NCBI RefSeq assembly: GCF_021474425.1
Contig: NZ_JAKEIP010000026.1
Location: 1 to 60,878 of the forward strand
Direction of reading: 5' to 3'
Source of the DNA: Streptomyces muensis
Lineage (GTDB): Bacteria; Actinomycetota; Actinomycetes; Streptomycetales; Streptomycetaceae
Length of the DNA: 60,878 bases
This document shows, one piece after another, positions 17,698 to 30,477 of the stretch. A model generated the notes under the pieces. That model was not told where the DNA came from, made no database searches, and saw nothing but the letters and a program-made list of their open reading frames with translations. A program made the translations under genes and the position numbers. The first letter of the stretch is position 1, and every line of letters begins with the position of its first letter.

Positions 17698-17730
17698 CAT
17701 ATGCGTCGCGTATGAGTACATCGCTAGGGT
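17698..17730 (+). promoter_or_regulatory. Possible promoter/operator before the wecA-like gene
   Basis: An imperfect palindrome CATATGCG-T-CGCGTATG (17698-17714) is followed by TAGGGT at 17725-17730, a plausible -10 hexamer. No good -35 is visible. If TAGGGT is a -10, transcription would begin after the GTG at 17731, favouring the internal GTG at 17770. Confidence 0.3.
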
Positions 17731-17769
17731 GTGGGGCTGAGATGGCCAGCGAGACCTGTGGGGAAGCCC

Positions 17770-19134
17770 GTGCGTGAATACCTGCTGACGCTCTGCATCA
17801 CGGCCGCGGTGACGTATCTGCTGACAGGGCCGGTACGTAAGTTCGCGATCGTGGCCGGAGCGATGCCGGAGATCCGGGCACGTGACGTGCACCGGGAACC
17901 CACTCCGCGGCTCGGCGGTATCGCGATGTTCTTCGGCCTGTGCGCGGGCCTGCTGGTCGCCGACCACCTCACGAACCTCAGCGCGGTCTTCGAGAAGTCC
18001 AACGAACCGCGGGCCCTGCTCTCGGGAGCGGCGCTCATCTGGCTGATCGGCGTCCTGGACGACAAGTTCGAGATCGACGCCCTGATCAAGCTGGGCGGCC
18101 AGATGATCGCCGCCGGCGTCATGGTCATGCAGGGTCTGACGATCCTGTGGCTGCCCATCCCGGGCTTCGGCTCGGTCGCGCTCACCCAGTGGCAGGGCAC
18201 CCTGCTCACCGTCGCCCTGGTCGTCATCACCATCAACGCGGTCAACTTCGTCGACGGCCTGGACGGCCTCGCGGCGGGCATGGTGTGCATCGCGTCGGCC
18301 GCGTTCTTCCTCTACGCCTACCGCGTCTGGGTCTCGTACGGCATCGAGGCCGCCGCCCCCGCCACCCTCTTCTCGGCGATCCTGATGGGCATGTGCCTGG
18401 GCTTCCTGCCGCACAACATGCACCCGGCGCGGATCTTCATGGGCGACTCGGGCTCGATGCTGATCGGCCTGGTCCTCGCCGCGGGCGCGATCTCCATCAC
18501 GGGACAGGTCGACCCGGACGCGCTGAAGCTGTTCGCCGGCTCCGAGAAGGAGGCCGTGCACCAGACGGTCCCGGTCTACATCCCGCTGCTGCTCCCGCTG
18601 ACGATCATCGCGATCCCGGCCGCGGACCTGGTCCTGGCGATCGTGCGCCGCACCTGGCGCGGCCAGTCCCCGTTCGCCGCCGACCGCGGCCACCTCCACC
18701 ACCGCCTCCTGGAGATCGGCCACTCCCACAGCCGCGCGGTGCTGATCATGTACTTCTGGTCCGCCCTGATCGCCTTCGGCGCCCTCGCCTACTCCGTGAA
18801 CTCCGCGTCCATGTGGATCGTCCTCGGCGTGGTCTTCCTCAGCGCCATCGGCCTGGCCCTCCTCCTGCTCCCCCGCTTCACCCCGCGCGCGCCGCGCTGG
18901 GCCGAGGCGTTCGTACCGCCGCGGTATCGGCGGGGCGGTGCCGTCGCCGAGCCCGCGGCCACCACACCGCAGACCGCCGCCGAGGCCCGGGCCGACGACC
19001 TCCTGCCCGAGGAGGAACCGCGCACTCCGGTCGCCGCGGGGGCGGGTGCGGGTGTGGCCGGGGTCAACGGCGCGACCGCCATCGGCGCCCGTTCGCGCTT
19101 CCTGGACCGACGGAAAGCCGGAACGTCCCGCTGA
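17770..19134 (+). CDS. MraY/WecA-type polyprenyl-phosphate GlcNAc-1-phosphate transferase
   Basis: 454 aa (467 if GTG 17731 is used), polytopic membrane protein with about 11 segments. It transfers a sugar-1-phosphate from a UDP-sugar to decaprenyl or undecaprenyl phosphate, starting cell-wall glycopolymer synthesis. LIGVLDDKFEID (Mg-binding DD), NAVNFVDGLDGLAAG, HPARIFMGDSGSM and DRGHLHHRLLEIGHS are the family motifs. The last 70 residues are Ala/Glu-rich and probably cytoplasmic and disordered. The mycobacterial orthologue (Rfe/WecA) is in the same place before atp. Ribosome site GGGGA 5 bp before GTG 17770. Confidence 0.9.
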   Translation: MREYLLTLCITAAVTYLLTGPVRKFAIVAGAMPEIRARDVHREPTPRLGGIAMFFGLCAGLLVADHLTNLSAVFEKSNEPRALLSGAALIWLIGVLDDKFEIDALIKLGGQMIAAGVMVMQGLTILWLPIPGFGSVALTQWQGTLLTVALVVITINAVNFVDGLDGLAAGMVCIASAAFFLYAYRVWVSYGIEAAAPATLFSAILMGMCLGFLPHNMHPARIFMGDSGSMLIGLVLAAGAISITGQVDPDALKLFAGSEKEAVHQTVPVYIPLLLPLTIIAIPAADLVLAIVRRTWRGQSPFAADRGHLHHRLLEIGHSHSRAVLIMYFWSALIAFGALAYSVNSASMWIVLGVVFLSAIGLALLLLPRFTPRAPRWAEAFVPPRYRRGGAVAEPAATTPQTAAEARADDLLPEEEPRTPVAAGAGAGVAGVNGATAIGARSRFLDRRKAGTSR

Positions 19135-19434
19135 CGGCCAAGGTAAGAATCTGACTAGAGCATTGCCAACTCATGGGGGAACGAAGCGTCCCAGTACCAG
19201 ACAAGTGGGCGCCGTTTCTGCACAGACGCGCAGGGTCACCCTCATGTGTGACACCGAGCACACAGTTCAGGTAAAGACCTCATCAAATAGTTTGTGATAC
19301 GGTTCACGAGAACCCCCGGATAGAGCCGAAGGACCGCAGTGCGACGGTCCACCGGCGTGAGGTTCTCTCTCGACCCGGGACTACGCTCGTCCATGACGAC
19401 ACCCTGCCCCCACCGTGAAAGCGGAGTTGCCGCC
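19135..19434 (+). promoter_or_regulatory. Leader and promoter region of the atp operon
   Basis: 300 bp without a gene. An AT-rich patch for this genome lies at 19264-19300; TTCAGG (19266-19271), a 16-base spacer and TAGTTT (19288-19293) are the best promoter guess. GTGATACGGTTCACG next to it and GATAGAG at 19320 are alternatives. Confidence 0.35.
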
Positions 19435-19869
19435 ATGCCGTCCAATGACGTCCGGATCCTCCTTCAGGCTGCCGTGCCCACGGCTGCCGTCGGCGCGATT
19501 GCCGCCGTCGTCAGCGGTGTGGTCGCCGGTGGCAAGGGGGCGATCGGGGCCCTCGTGGCGGCGGTGCTCACGATCCTCTTCATGGGTATCGGCCTCTACG
19601 TCCTGCAGCGGACTGCCAAATCGCTTCCGCATCTGTTCCAGATGATGGGCCTGATGCTCTACGCGGCGCAGATCCTGCTGCTGTTCGTCTTTCTGAGCGT
19701 GTTCAAGAACACCACGCTGTTCAACCCCAAGGCTTTCGCGATCACTCTGATCGCCACCACCCTCGCGTGGATCGCGGCCCAGACCCGGGCCCATATGAAA
19801 GCCAAGATCCTCTACGTCGAACCCGACTCCTCGGGCGACAAGCCCGAAAAATCGGGGCACTCGTCGTGA
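19435..19869 (+). CDS. atpI: ATP synthase protein I
   Basis: 144 aa with four predicted membrane segments (about 12-32, 36-54, 72-93 and 103-120). AtpI-type proteins assist assembly of the c-ring or Mg uptake and precede atp operons. ATG 19435 has GGAG 9 bp upstream; earlier in-frame starts lack a ribosome site and add a non-membrane tail. atpB follows after 225 bp, in which GTCCTGCTATCGTCC could be a second promoter. Confidence 0.85.
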   Translation: MPSNDVRILLQAAVPTAAVGAIAAVVSGVVAGGKGAIGALVAAVLTILFMGIGLYVLQRTAKSLPHLFQMMGLMLYAAQILLLFVFLSVFKNTTLFNPKAFAITLIATTLAWIAAQTRAHMKAKILYVEPDSSGDKPEKSGHSS

Positions 19870-20094
19870 GGGGTAGGGGCGAGATAAATGCGTGTGAGAA
19901 GTCCTGCTATCGTCCGGTGCCAACTGCGGCATCGCGGGCGCGGGCATCTGAGCTGACGCCTGCTCAATCGCGAGGCTCGATGCCCCTCAGCCGCCCCCAC
20001 ATCCGTAACACCAGTCCCGTGCCGAACCGCGGCTGCGCGCCGCGCCGACACAACGAGGTTGCCGTACCCATGCGTCATGCCGAAGGAGTCCGCG

Positions 20095-21226
<1,132 letters not shown>

Positions 21227-21267
21227 TCGAACCCTGACGAGCCACCCTTTCCACGAAAGGCATTGAT

Positions 21268-21816
21268 GTGATCGCCAACCTGGTACAGCTGGCGGCCGAG
21301 GAAGAGCAGAACCCGCTCGTTCCTCCGGGCCCGGAGCTGCTCGTCGGCACCATCGCCTTCGCCATCGTGTTCTTCTTCTTCTGGAAGAAGCTGCTTCCGA
21401 ACATCAACAAGGTTCTGGAGGAGCGCCGCGAGGCGATCGAAGGCGGAATCGAGAAGGCCGAAGCTGCGCAGGTCGAGGCCCAGAGCGTCCTCGAGCAGTA
21501 CAAGGCCCAGCTCGCCGAGGCCCGGCACGAGGCCGCGCGTCTGCGCCAGGAGGCGCAGGAGCAGGGCGCCACGCTCATCGCCGAGATGCGCGCGGAAGGC
21601 CAGCGGCAGCGCGAGGAGATCGTCGCCGCCGGTCACGCGCAGATCGAGGCCGACCGCAAGGCCGCGTCCTCCGCGCTGCGCCAGGACGTCGGCAAGCTCG
21701 CCACCGAACTGGCCGGCAAGCTCGTCGGCGAGTCCCTGGAGGACCACGCCCGGCAGAGCCGTGTCATCGACCGCTTCCTCGAGGACCTCGAGGAGAAGGC
21801 CGAGGCCGCGCGATGA
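21268..21816 (+). CDS. atpF: F0F1 ATP synthase subunit b
   Basis: 182 aa peripheral stalk subunit. One N-terminal membrane helix (about 25-43, LVGTIAFAIVFFFFW) is followed by a long charged coiled coil. GTG start with GAAAGG upstream; an overlapping ATG two bases earlier is stopped at once. The atpH start overlaps its stop (ATGA). Confidence 0.96.
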   Translation: MIANLVQLAAEEEQNPLVPPGPELLVGTIAFAIVFFFFWKKLLPNINKVLEERREAIEGGIEKAEAAQVEAQSVLEQYKAQLAEARHEAARLRQEAQEQGATLIAEMRAEGQRQREEIVAAGHAQIEADRKAASSALRQDVGKLATELAGKLVGESLEDHARQSRVIDRFLEDLEEKAEAAR

Positions 21817-22628
21817 ACGGAGCGAGCCGCGAGGCCCTGGCAGCCGCACGTGAGCGTCTCGACGCGCTGACGGACAACACGTCCGTCGACGCGGCCAAGC
21901 TCGCCGACGAGCTGGCCGCCGTCACCGCGCTGCTCGACCGCGAGGTGTCGCTGCGTCGGGTCCTCACCGACCCGGCGCAGGCCGGCGAGGCCAAGGCCGA
22001 GCTGGCCCAGCGCCTGCTCGGCGGTCAGGTCGGCGGCGAGACCGCCGATCTGCTGGCCGGCATGGTGCGCTCCCGCTGGTCGCAGTCCCGCGACCTGGTG
22101 GACGCGCTGGAGGAGCTGGCGAACACCGCCGACCTCACCGCCGCGCAGCAGGCGGGCACGCTCGACGAGGTCGAGGACGAGCTGTTCCGGTTCGGCCGGA
22201 TCGTCTCCTCGAGCACCGAGCTCCGTGCCGCGCTGACCAACCGCGCCGCCACCGGATCGGCCAAGGGCGAGCTGCTGCGCAGCCTGCTCGGCGGCCGGGC
22301 CAAGGTCACCACCGAGCGTCTGGTCACGCGTCTTGTGACCGCGCCGCGTGGACGTAGCCTGGAGTCGGGACTGGAGTCCCTGTCCAAGCTCGCCGCGGAC
22401 CGTCGGGACCGCATGGTGGCCGTGGTCACCTCGGCGGTGCCGCTGAGCGACCGGCAGAAGCAGCGCCTGGGCGCCGCCCTCGCGAAGCTCTACGGCCGCC
22501 CGATGCACCTCAACCTCGACGTGGACCCCGAGGTCGTCGGCGGAATCCGGGTGCAGGTCGGTGACGAGGTCATCAACGGCTCCCTCGCTGACCGCATCGA
22601 GGACGCCGGCCGCCGACTGGCGAGCTGA
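21813..22628 (+). CDS. atpH: F0F1 ATP synthase subunit delta
   Basis: 271 aa, connecting F1 to the b-subunit stalk. The C-terminal region (LNLDVDPEVVGGIRVQVGDEVINGSLADRIEDA) is the OSCP/delta signature. It is longer than the about 180 aa of E. coli delta, as usual in actinobacteria, where an extra N-terminal helical part exists. Its start overlaps atpF by 4 bp. Confidence 0.96.
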   Translation: MNGASREALAAARERLDALTDNTSVDAAKLADELAAVTALLDREVSLRRVLTDPAQAGEAKAELAQRLLGGQVGGETADLLAGMVRSRWSQSRDLVDALEELANTADLTAAQQAGTLDEVEDELFRFGRIVSSSTELRAALTNRAATGSAKGELLRSLLGGRAKVTTERLVTRLVTAPRGRSLESGLESLSKLAADRRDRMVAVVTSAVPLSDRQKQRLGAALAKLYGRPMHLNLDVDPEVVGGIRVQVGDEVINGSLADRIEDAGRRLAS

Positions 22629-22689
22629 GCAGCAACTTCATAGGCAGTACGTACTTACGACGGCCCTGGTTGGGCCGTGCAGAAGAATC

Positions 22690-22706
22690 CTGGGGGTCGC
22701 CCCCAG
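22690..22706 (+). repeat. CTGGGGG/CCCCCAG hairpin between atpH and atpA
   Basis: CTGGGGG (22690-22696), TCG, CCCCCAG (22700-22706) form a perfect 7-bp stem, followed by ACCCCC. I recall this type of element as frequent between Streptomyces genes. No T tract follows, so complete termination before atpA is unlikely. Confidence 0.6.
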
Positions 22707-22754
22707 ACCCCCAAAGTGAAACTTCGGGCCCAACAAGGAGAGCAGGGAACCCAG

Positions 22755-24356
22755 ATGGCGGAGCTCACGATCCGGCCGGAGGAGATCCGGGACGCGCTGG
22801 AGAACTTCGTCCAGTCGTACAAGCCGGACGCGGCCTCGCGCGAGGAGGTCGGTACGGTCACCCTTGCCGGCGACGGCATCGCGAAGGTCGAGGGCCTGCC
22901 CTCGGCCATGGCCAACGAACTGCTGAAGTTCGAGGACGGCACCCTCGGCCTCGCCCTCAACCTCGAGGAGCGCGAGATCGGTGCCATCGTCCTCGGTGAG
23001 TTCAGCGGCATCGAGGAGGGGCAGCCGGTCTCCCGTACCGGTGAGGTCCTCTCCGTGGCCGTCGGCGAGGGCTACCTCGGCCGCGTCGTCGACCCGCTCG
23101 GCAACCCGATCGACGGCCTCGGCGAGATCGAGACCAGCGGTCGTCGTGCCCTTGAGCTGCAGGCCCCCACGGTCATGCAGCGCAAGTCGGTGCACGAGCC
23201 GATGGAGACCGGCTACAAGGCCGTCGACGCGATGACCCCGATCGGCCGTGGCCAGCGTCAGCTGATCATCGGTGACCGTCAGACCGGCAAGACCGCCCTG
23301 GCCGTCGACACGATCATCAACCAGCGCGACAACTGGCGCACCGGCGACCCGAACAAGCAGGTCCGCTGCATCTACGTCGCCATCGGCCAGAAGGGCTCGA
23401 CGATCGCGTCGGTCCGCCGCGCGCTGGAGGAGAACGGCGCGCTGGAGTACACGACCATCGTCGCCGCCCCGGCGTCCGACCCGGCCGGCTTCAAGTACCT
23501 GGCGCCGTACACCGGTTCGGCCATCGGTCAGCAGTGGATGTACGAGGGCAAGCACGTCCTCATCATCTTCGACGACCTCTCGAAGCAGGCCGACGCCTAC
23601 CGCGCCGTGTCCCTGCTGCTGCGCCGCCCGCCGGGCCGTGAGGCCTACCCGGGTGACGTCTTCTACCTGCACTCCCGTCTGCTGGAGCGTTGCGCCAAGC
23701 TCTCCGACGACATGGGCGCCGGTTCGATGACCGGTCTGCCGATCGTCGAGACCAAGGCCAACGACGTCTCGGCGTTCATCCCGACCAACGTCATCTCCAT
23801 CACCGACGGCCAGTGCTTCCTGGAGTCGGACCTGTTCAACGCCGGTCAGCGCCCCGCGCTGAACGTCGGTATCTCCGTCTCCCGAGTCGGTGGTTCCGCG
23901 CAGCACAAGGCGATGAAGCAGGTCTCGGGCCGTCTGCGCGTGGACCTCGCCCAGTTCCGTGAGCTGGAGGCGTTCGCCGCCTTCGGTTCCGACCTGGACG
24001 CCGCGTCGAAGGCGCAGCTGGAGCGCGGTCAGCGCATGGTCGAGCTGCTGAAGCAGGCGCAGTACGAGCCGATGTCCACCGAGGACCAGGTCGTCTCCGT
24101 CTGGGCCGGCACCACCGGCAAGATGGACGACGTGCCGGTCGCCGACATCCGCCGCTTCGAGAAGGAGCTCCTGGAGTACCTGCACCGCAAGGAGCAGGGC
24201 CTCATGACCTCCATCAAGGAGGGCGGCAAGATGTCGGACGACACCCTCACCGCCGTCGCCGACGCCATCGCGGAGTTCAAGAAGCAGTTCGAGACCGCGG
24301 ACGGCAAGCTGCTCGGCGAAGAGGCCGGCCCGAAGGCGACCAGCGCCTCCAAGTGA
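22755..24356 (+). CDS. atpA: F0F1 ATP synthase subunit alpha
   Basis: 533 aa, non-catalytic nucleotide-binding subunit of F1. Walker A is [11 protein letters not shown]; Walker B lies in [13 protein letters not shown]; the alpha signature [21 protein letters not shown] is intact. The frame is open from 22677, but ATG 22755 has AAGGAG upstream and starts at the conserved [11 protein letters not shown]. Confidence 0.98.
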   Translation: MAELTIRPEEIRDALENFVQSYKPDAASREEVGTVTLAGDGIAKVEGLPSAMANELLKFEDGTLGLALNLEEREIGAIVLGEFSGIEEGQPVSRTGEVLSVAVGEGYLGRVVDPLGNPIDGLGEIETSGRRALELQAPTVMQRKSVHEPMETGYKAVDAMTPIGRGQRQLIIGDRQTGKTALAVDTIINQRDNWRTGDPNKQVRCIYVAIGQKGSTIASVRRALEENGALEYTTIVAAPASDPAGFKYLAPYTGSAIGQQWMYEGKHVLIIFDDLSKQADAYRAVSLLLRRPPGREAYPGDVFYLHSRLLERCAKLSDDMGAGSMTGLPIVETKANDVSAFIPTNVISITDGQCFLESDLFNAGQRPALNVGISVSRVGGSAQHKAMKQVSGRLRVDLAQFRELEAFAAFGSDLDAASKAQLERGQRMVELLKQAQYEPMSTEDQVVSVWAGTTGKMDDVPVADIRRFEKELLEYLHRKEQGLMTSIKEGGKMSDDTLTAVADAIAEFKKQFETADGKLLGEEAGPKATSASK

Positions 24357-24377
24357 CGTAAGGAAGGGACCTGACTC

Positions 24378-25295
24378 ATGGGAGCCCAGCTCCGGGTCTA
24401 CAAGCGTCGCATCCGATCCGTCACCGCGACCAAGAAGATCACGAAGGCGATGGAGATGATCGCCGCCTCGCGCGTCGTCAAGGCGCAGCGCAAGGTGGCG
24501 GCCTCCACGCCCTACGCGACCGAGCTCACCCGCGCGGTCACGGCGGTCGGCACCGGCTCGAACACCAAGCACCCGCTGACCACGCAGGCCGAGACGGTCA
24601 CGCGGTCCGCGGTGCTGCTCCTGACGAGCGACCGTGGCCTTGCCGGCGCCTTCAACTCCAACGCCATCAAGGCGGCGGAGCAGCTGACCGAGCGCCTGGA
24701 GCGCGAGGGCAAGGAGGTCGACGTCTACATCGTCGGCCGCCGTGGTGTGGCGCACTACAACTTCCGTGAGCGCAAGATCGCGGAGTCGTGGAGCGGCTTC
24801 ACCGACGAGCCCACGTACGCGGACGCCAAGAAGGTCGCGGCCCCGCTGATCGAGGCGATCGAGACGGAGACGGCCGAGGGCGGCGTGGACGAGCTCCACA
24901 TCGTCTACACCGAGTTCGTGTCGATGATGACGCAGCAGGCGCTGGACGCCCAGCTCCTGCCGCTCAGCCTCGAAGAGGTCGCGAAGGAAGCAGCCCCCAA
25001 GGGCGAGATCCTTCCGCTGTTCGACTTCGAGCCCTCGGCGGAGGACGTCCTCGACGCCCTGCTGCCGCGGTACGTCGAGAGCCGTATCTACAACGCGCTG
25101 CTCCAGTCGGCCGCCTCCAAGCACGCCGCCACGCGGCGCGCGATGAAGTCGGCCACCGACAACGCGGGCGAGCTGATCAACACGCTCTCCCGTCTTGCCA
25201 ACGCGGCCCGCCAGGCCGAAATCACCCAGGAAATCAGCGAGATCGTCGGTGGCGCCAGCGCCCTGGCCGACGCGACCGCGGGGAGTGACCGATAA
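24378..25295 (+). CDS. atpG: F0F1 ATP synthase subunit gamma
   Basis: 305 aa central shaft of F1. N-terminal [29 protein letters not shown] and C-terminal [29 protein letters not shown] coiled-coil helices are characteristic. ATG 21 bp after atpA with AAGGAAGGG upstream. Its stop touches the atpD start. Confidence 0.97.
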   Translation: MGAQLRVYKRRIRSVTATKKITKAMEMIAASRVVKAQRKVAASTPYATELTRAVTAVGTGSNTKHPLTTQAETVTRSAVLLLTSDRGLAGAFNSNAIKAAEQLTERLEREGKEVDVYIVGRRGVAHYNFRERKIAESWSGFTDEPTYADAKKVAAPLIEAIETETAEGGVDELHIVYTEFVSMMTQQALDAQLLPLSLEEVAKEAAPKGEILPLFDFEPSAEDVLDALLPRYVESRIYNALLQSAASKHAATRRAMKSATDNAGELINTLSRLANAARQAEITQEISEIVGGASALADATAGSDR

Positions 25296-26732
<1,437 letters not shown>

Positions 26733-26766
26733 CGCACCGGTCCTTGTGAGCCACTGAGCTCTTGGT

Positions 26767-26794
26767 GAGGGGGCGGGGCACGTCCCGCCCCCTC
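26767..26794 (+). terminator. Terminator-like hairpin between atpD and atpC
   Basis: GAGGGGGCGGG (26767-26777) and CCCGCCCCCTC (26784-26794) form a perfect 11-bp stem with a 6-base loop. Only TT follows directly. It lies inside the operon, so it may be a processing or partial-termination site rather than the operon end. Confidence 0.55.
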
Positions 26795-26861
26795 TTCCAC
26801 GCCTACTAGACTTGTAACCAACACCCGGCACAACCGCCGGGTGGTGACCCGAGGAGCCACC

Positions 26862-27236
26862 TTGGCTGCTGAGCTGCACGTCGCGTTGGTCGCCGCCGAC
26901 CGTGAGGTCTGGTCCGGCCAGGCCACCCTGGTCGTCGCGCGCACCACGTCCGGCGACATCGGCGTCATGCCCGGTCACCAGCCGCTGCTCGGTGTGCTGG
27001 AGTCGGGCCCGGTGACCATCCGTACGAGTGAAGGTGGAACCGTCATCGCCGCGGTGCACGGCGGTTTCATCTCCTTCGCGGACGACAAGCTGTCGCTGCT
27101 GGCCGAGATCGCCGAGCTGTCGGACGAGATCGATGTCCAGCGCGCGGAGCGGGCGCTCGAGCGCGCGAAGGGGGACGACGACGCGTCCGCCGAGCGCCGC
27201 GCGGAGGTCCGCCTGCGGGCGGCGACGGCGCGCTGA
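26862..27236 (+). CDS. atpC: F0F1 ATP synthase subunit epsilon
   Basis: 124 aa rotor subunit and ATPase inhibitor. The N-terminal beta-sandwich (ELHVALVAADREVWSGQATLV, GDIGVMPGHQPLL) is followed by a short C-terminal helical hairpin. TTG start with GAGGAGCC upstream; an upstream in-frame GTG is less suitable. It is separated from atpD by 129 bp with a hairpin, and CTACTAGACTTG at 26811 could be an own -10. Confidence 0.95.
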   Translation: MAAELHVALVAADREVWSGQATLVVARTTSGDIGVMPGHQPLLGVLESGPVTIRTSEGGTVIAAVHGGFISFADDKLSLLAEIAELSDEIDVQRAERALERAKGDDDASAERRAEVRLRAATAR

Positions 27237-27250
27237 CCCCCCAGGTCACC

Positions 27251-27361
27251 TCCCGAGCCCTTTAGGCTCTGGGGGAGCGCACGCGATGACGTCACTCAGC
27301 CGCGGCTGGGACCGGAGCAATCCGGTGCCGGTCGCGGCTGAGGCAGATATGGAAGTTTTTT
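27251..27361 (+). terminator. Structured region after the atp operon
   Basis: First hairpin: TCCC-GAGCC-CTTTA-GGCTC-TGGGGGA (27251-27274). Second: CTCAGCCGCG (27295-27304) pairs with CGCGGCTGAG (27333-27342) and encloses ACCGGA-GCAA-TCCGGT (27311-27326), a stem with a GNRA-type tetraloop. A T6 run is at 27356-27361, 13 bases on. Probably the atp terminator plus the leader of the next gene. Confidence 0.55.
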
Positions 27362-27398
27362 ACGTTCCGTTACCTAGGAGACGAGGAGGTCGGTGTCG

Positions 27399-27845
27399 AT
27401 GGTCCTCGCTCTGACTGTGTGCGGAATCGTCGTCGCCCTCGTGGTGCTGGGATTGTTCGTCTTCGGCCTGCGCCGCAGACTCATCCAGCGCTCGGGCGGC
27501 ACCTTCGACTGTTCCCTGCGCTGGGACGTCCCGGAGAAACCCGACACCAACGGCAAGGGCTGGTCCTACGGCGTCGCCCGCTACAACGGCGACCGCATCG
27601 AGTGGTACCGCGTCTTCTCCTACGCCTACCGCCCGCGCCGCATCCTGGAGCGCTCCGCCATCGAGGTGGCAGGCCGTCGGGTCCCCGACGGCGAGGAGGA
27701 GCTGGCGCTGCTCTCCGACGCGGTGATCCTCACCTGTCTGCACCGGGGCACGCGCCTGGAACTCGCCATGAGCGAAGACGCGCTGACCGGTTTCCTCGCG
27801 TGGCTTGAGGCAGCCCCGCCCGGTCAGCGCGTCAATGTCGCTTAG
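27399..27845 (+). CDS. DUF2550 family membrane-anchored protein
   Basis: 148 aa. One N-terminal membrane helix (about 3-23) is followed by a conserved soluble domain with GTFDCSLRW, GWSYGVARYNGDRIEWYRVFSY and SDAVILTC. The function of the family is unknown. It follows atpC in many actinobacteria (Rv1312 in M. tuberculosis). GAGGAGG at 27383-27389 supports ATG 27399; GTG 27393 is only 3 bp from it. Confidence 0.85.
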   Translation: MVLALTVCGIVVALVVLGLFVFGLRRRLIQRSGGTFDCSLRWDVPEKPDTNGKGWSYGVARYNGDRIEWYRVFSYAYRPRRILERSAIEVAGRRVPDGEEELALLSDAVILTCLHRGTRLELAMSEDALTGFLAWLEAAPPGQRVNVA

Positions 27846-27871
27846 TACGTCCGTGTCGCTCGGTACGTCTG

Positions 27872-29695
<1,824 letters not shown>

Positions 29696-29754
29696 GCTGC
29701 GCCTCCTTGGGGATGTATGGGGCACGACTGAGCCTTCGCGCCCACGGTGCCGCG

Positions 29755-29797
29755 AGAATAGAAAGGTCTGGACCACGGGTCAATAGGTCTGGACCAC
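29755..29797 (-). promoter_or_regulatory. Chitinase promoter with paired direct repeats
   Basis: On the minus strand GTGGTCCAGACCT occurs twice (29797-29785 and 29776-29764), 21 bp apart. TTGACC (29783-29778) lies between the repeats and TATTCT (29760-29755) follows after exactly 17 bp. The -35/-10 pair is interleaved with the repeats, the arrangement known for Streptomyces chitinase promoters, which respond to chitin and glucose through DasR and related regulators. Confidence 0.85.
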
Positions 29798-29835
29798 TCA
29801 GTCGGCAGCGGCCGTATACGGCCGTGCCCCGACTC

Positions 29836-30477
29836 CTAGATCCCCAACTCCTGGGCCAGCACGGCCGCTTGAACCCGGCTGCGCAGCTCCAGCTTTCCCA
29901 ACAGGCGACTGACGTGGGTCTTCACGGTCGCCTCGGCCATGTCGAGCCGGGACGCGATGTCGGCGTTGGACAGTCCCTCGCCAAGGCAGGACAGCACCTC
30001 GCGCTCGCGCCGGGTGAGGGCGGCGAGGGCGGCCGGGTCGGCCGTCGGCTCCCGTACGGGCTTCGCGGCGAACTCGGCGATCAGCCGCCGGGTGACGGCC
30101 GGGGCGATCAGGCCCTCGCCGCGCGCCACCGTGCGGACCGCCGCCAGCAGGTCCCTGGCCTCGGTGTTCTTCAGCAGGAACCCGGACGCGCCGGCCCGCA
30201 GCGCCCCGAAGACGTACTCGTCGAGGTCGAAGGTGGTCAGCACCAGCACGTCGGCCAGCCGCTCGGCGACCACCTGCCGGGTCGCCGACACCCCGTCCAG
30301 GCGCGGCATCTGCACATCCATCAGCACCAGGTCCGGCCGCAGTTCACGGGCCAGGGCCACCGCCTGCTCGCCGTCCGCCGCCTCGCCGACCACCTCGATG
30401 TCGGGCGCGCTGCGCAGGATCAGGACCAGCCCGGCGCGTACGGCGGACTGGTCCTCGGCGACCAGGACGCGGATCAT
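29836..30477 (-). CDS. NarL/LuxR-type response regulator
   Basis: 213 aa. Receiver domain (about 1-120) with acidic pair E8/D9, phospho-acceptor D54 in LVLMDVQMP, and switch residues in VLTTFDLDEYV and KNTEARDL. C-terminal LuxR-type helix-turn-helix (LTRREREVLSCLGEGLSNADIASRL). ATG 30477 overlaps the kinase stop (ATGA), so the pair is translationally coupled. Target genes unknown. Confidence 0.93.
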   Translation of the reverse strand: MIRVLVAEDQSAVRAGLVLILRSAPDIEVVGEAADGEQAVALARELRPDLVLMDVQMPRLDGVSATRQVVAERLADVLVLTTFDLDEYVFGALRAGASGFLLKNTEARDLLAAVRTVARGEGLIAPAVTRRLIAEFAAKPVREPTADPAALAALTRREREVLSCLGEGLSNADIASRLDMAEATVKTHVSRLLGKLELRSRVQAAVLAQELGI

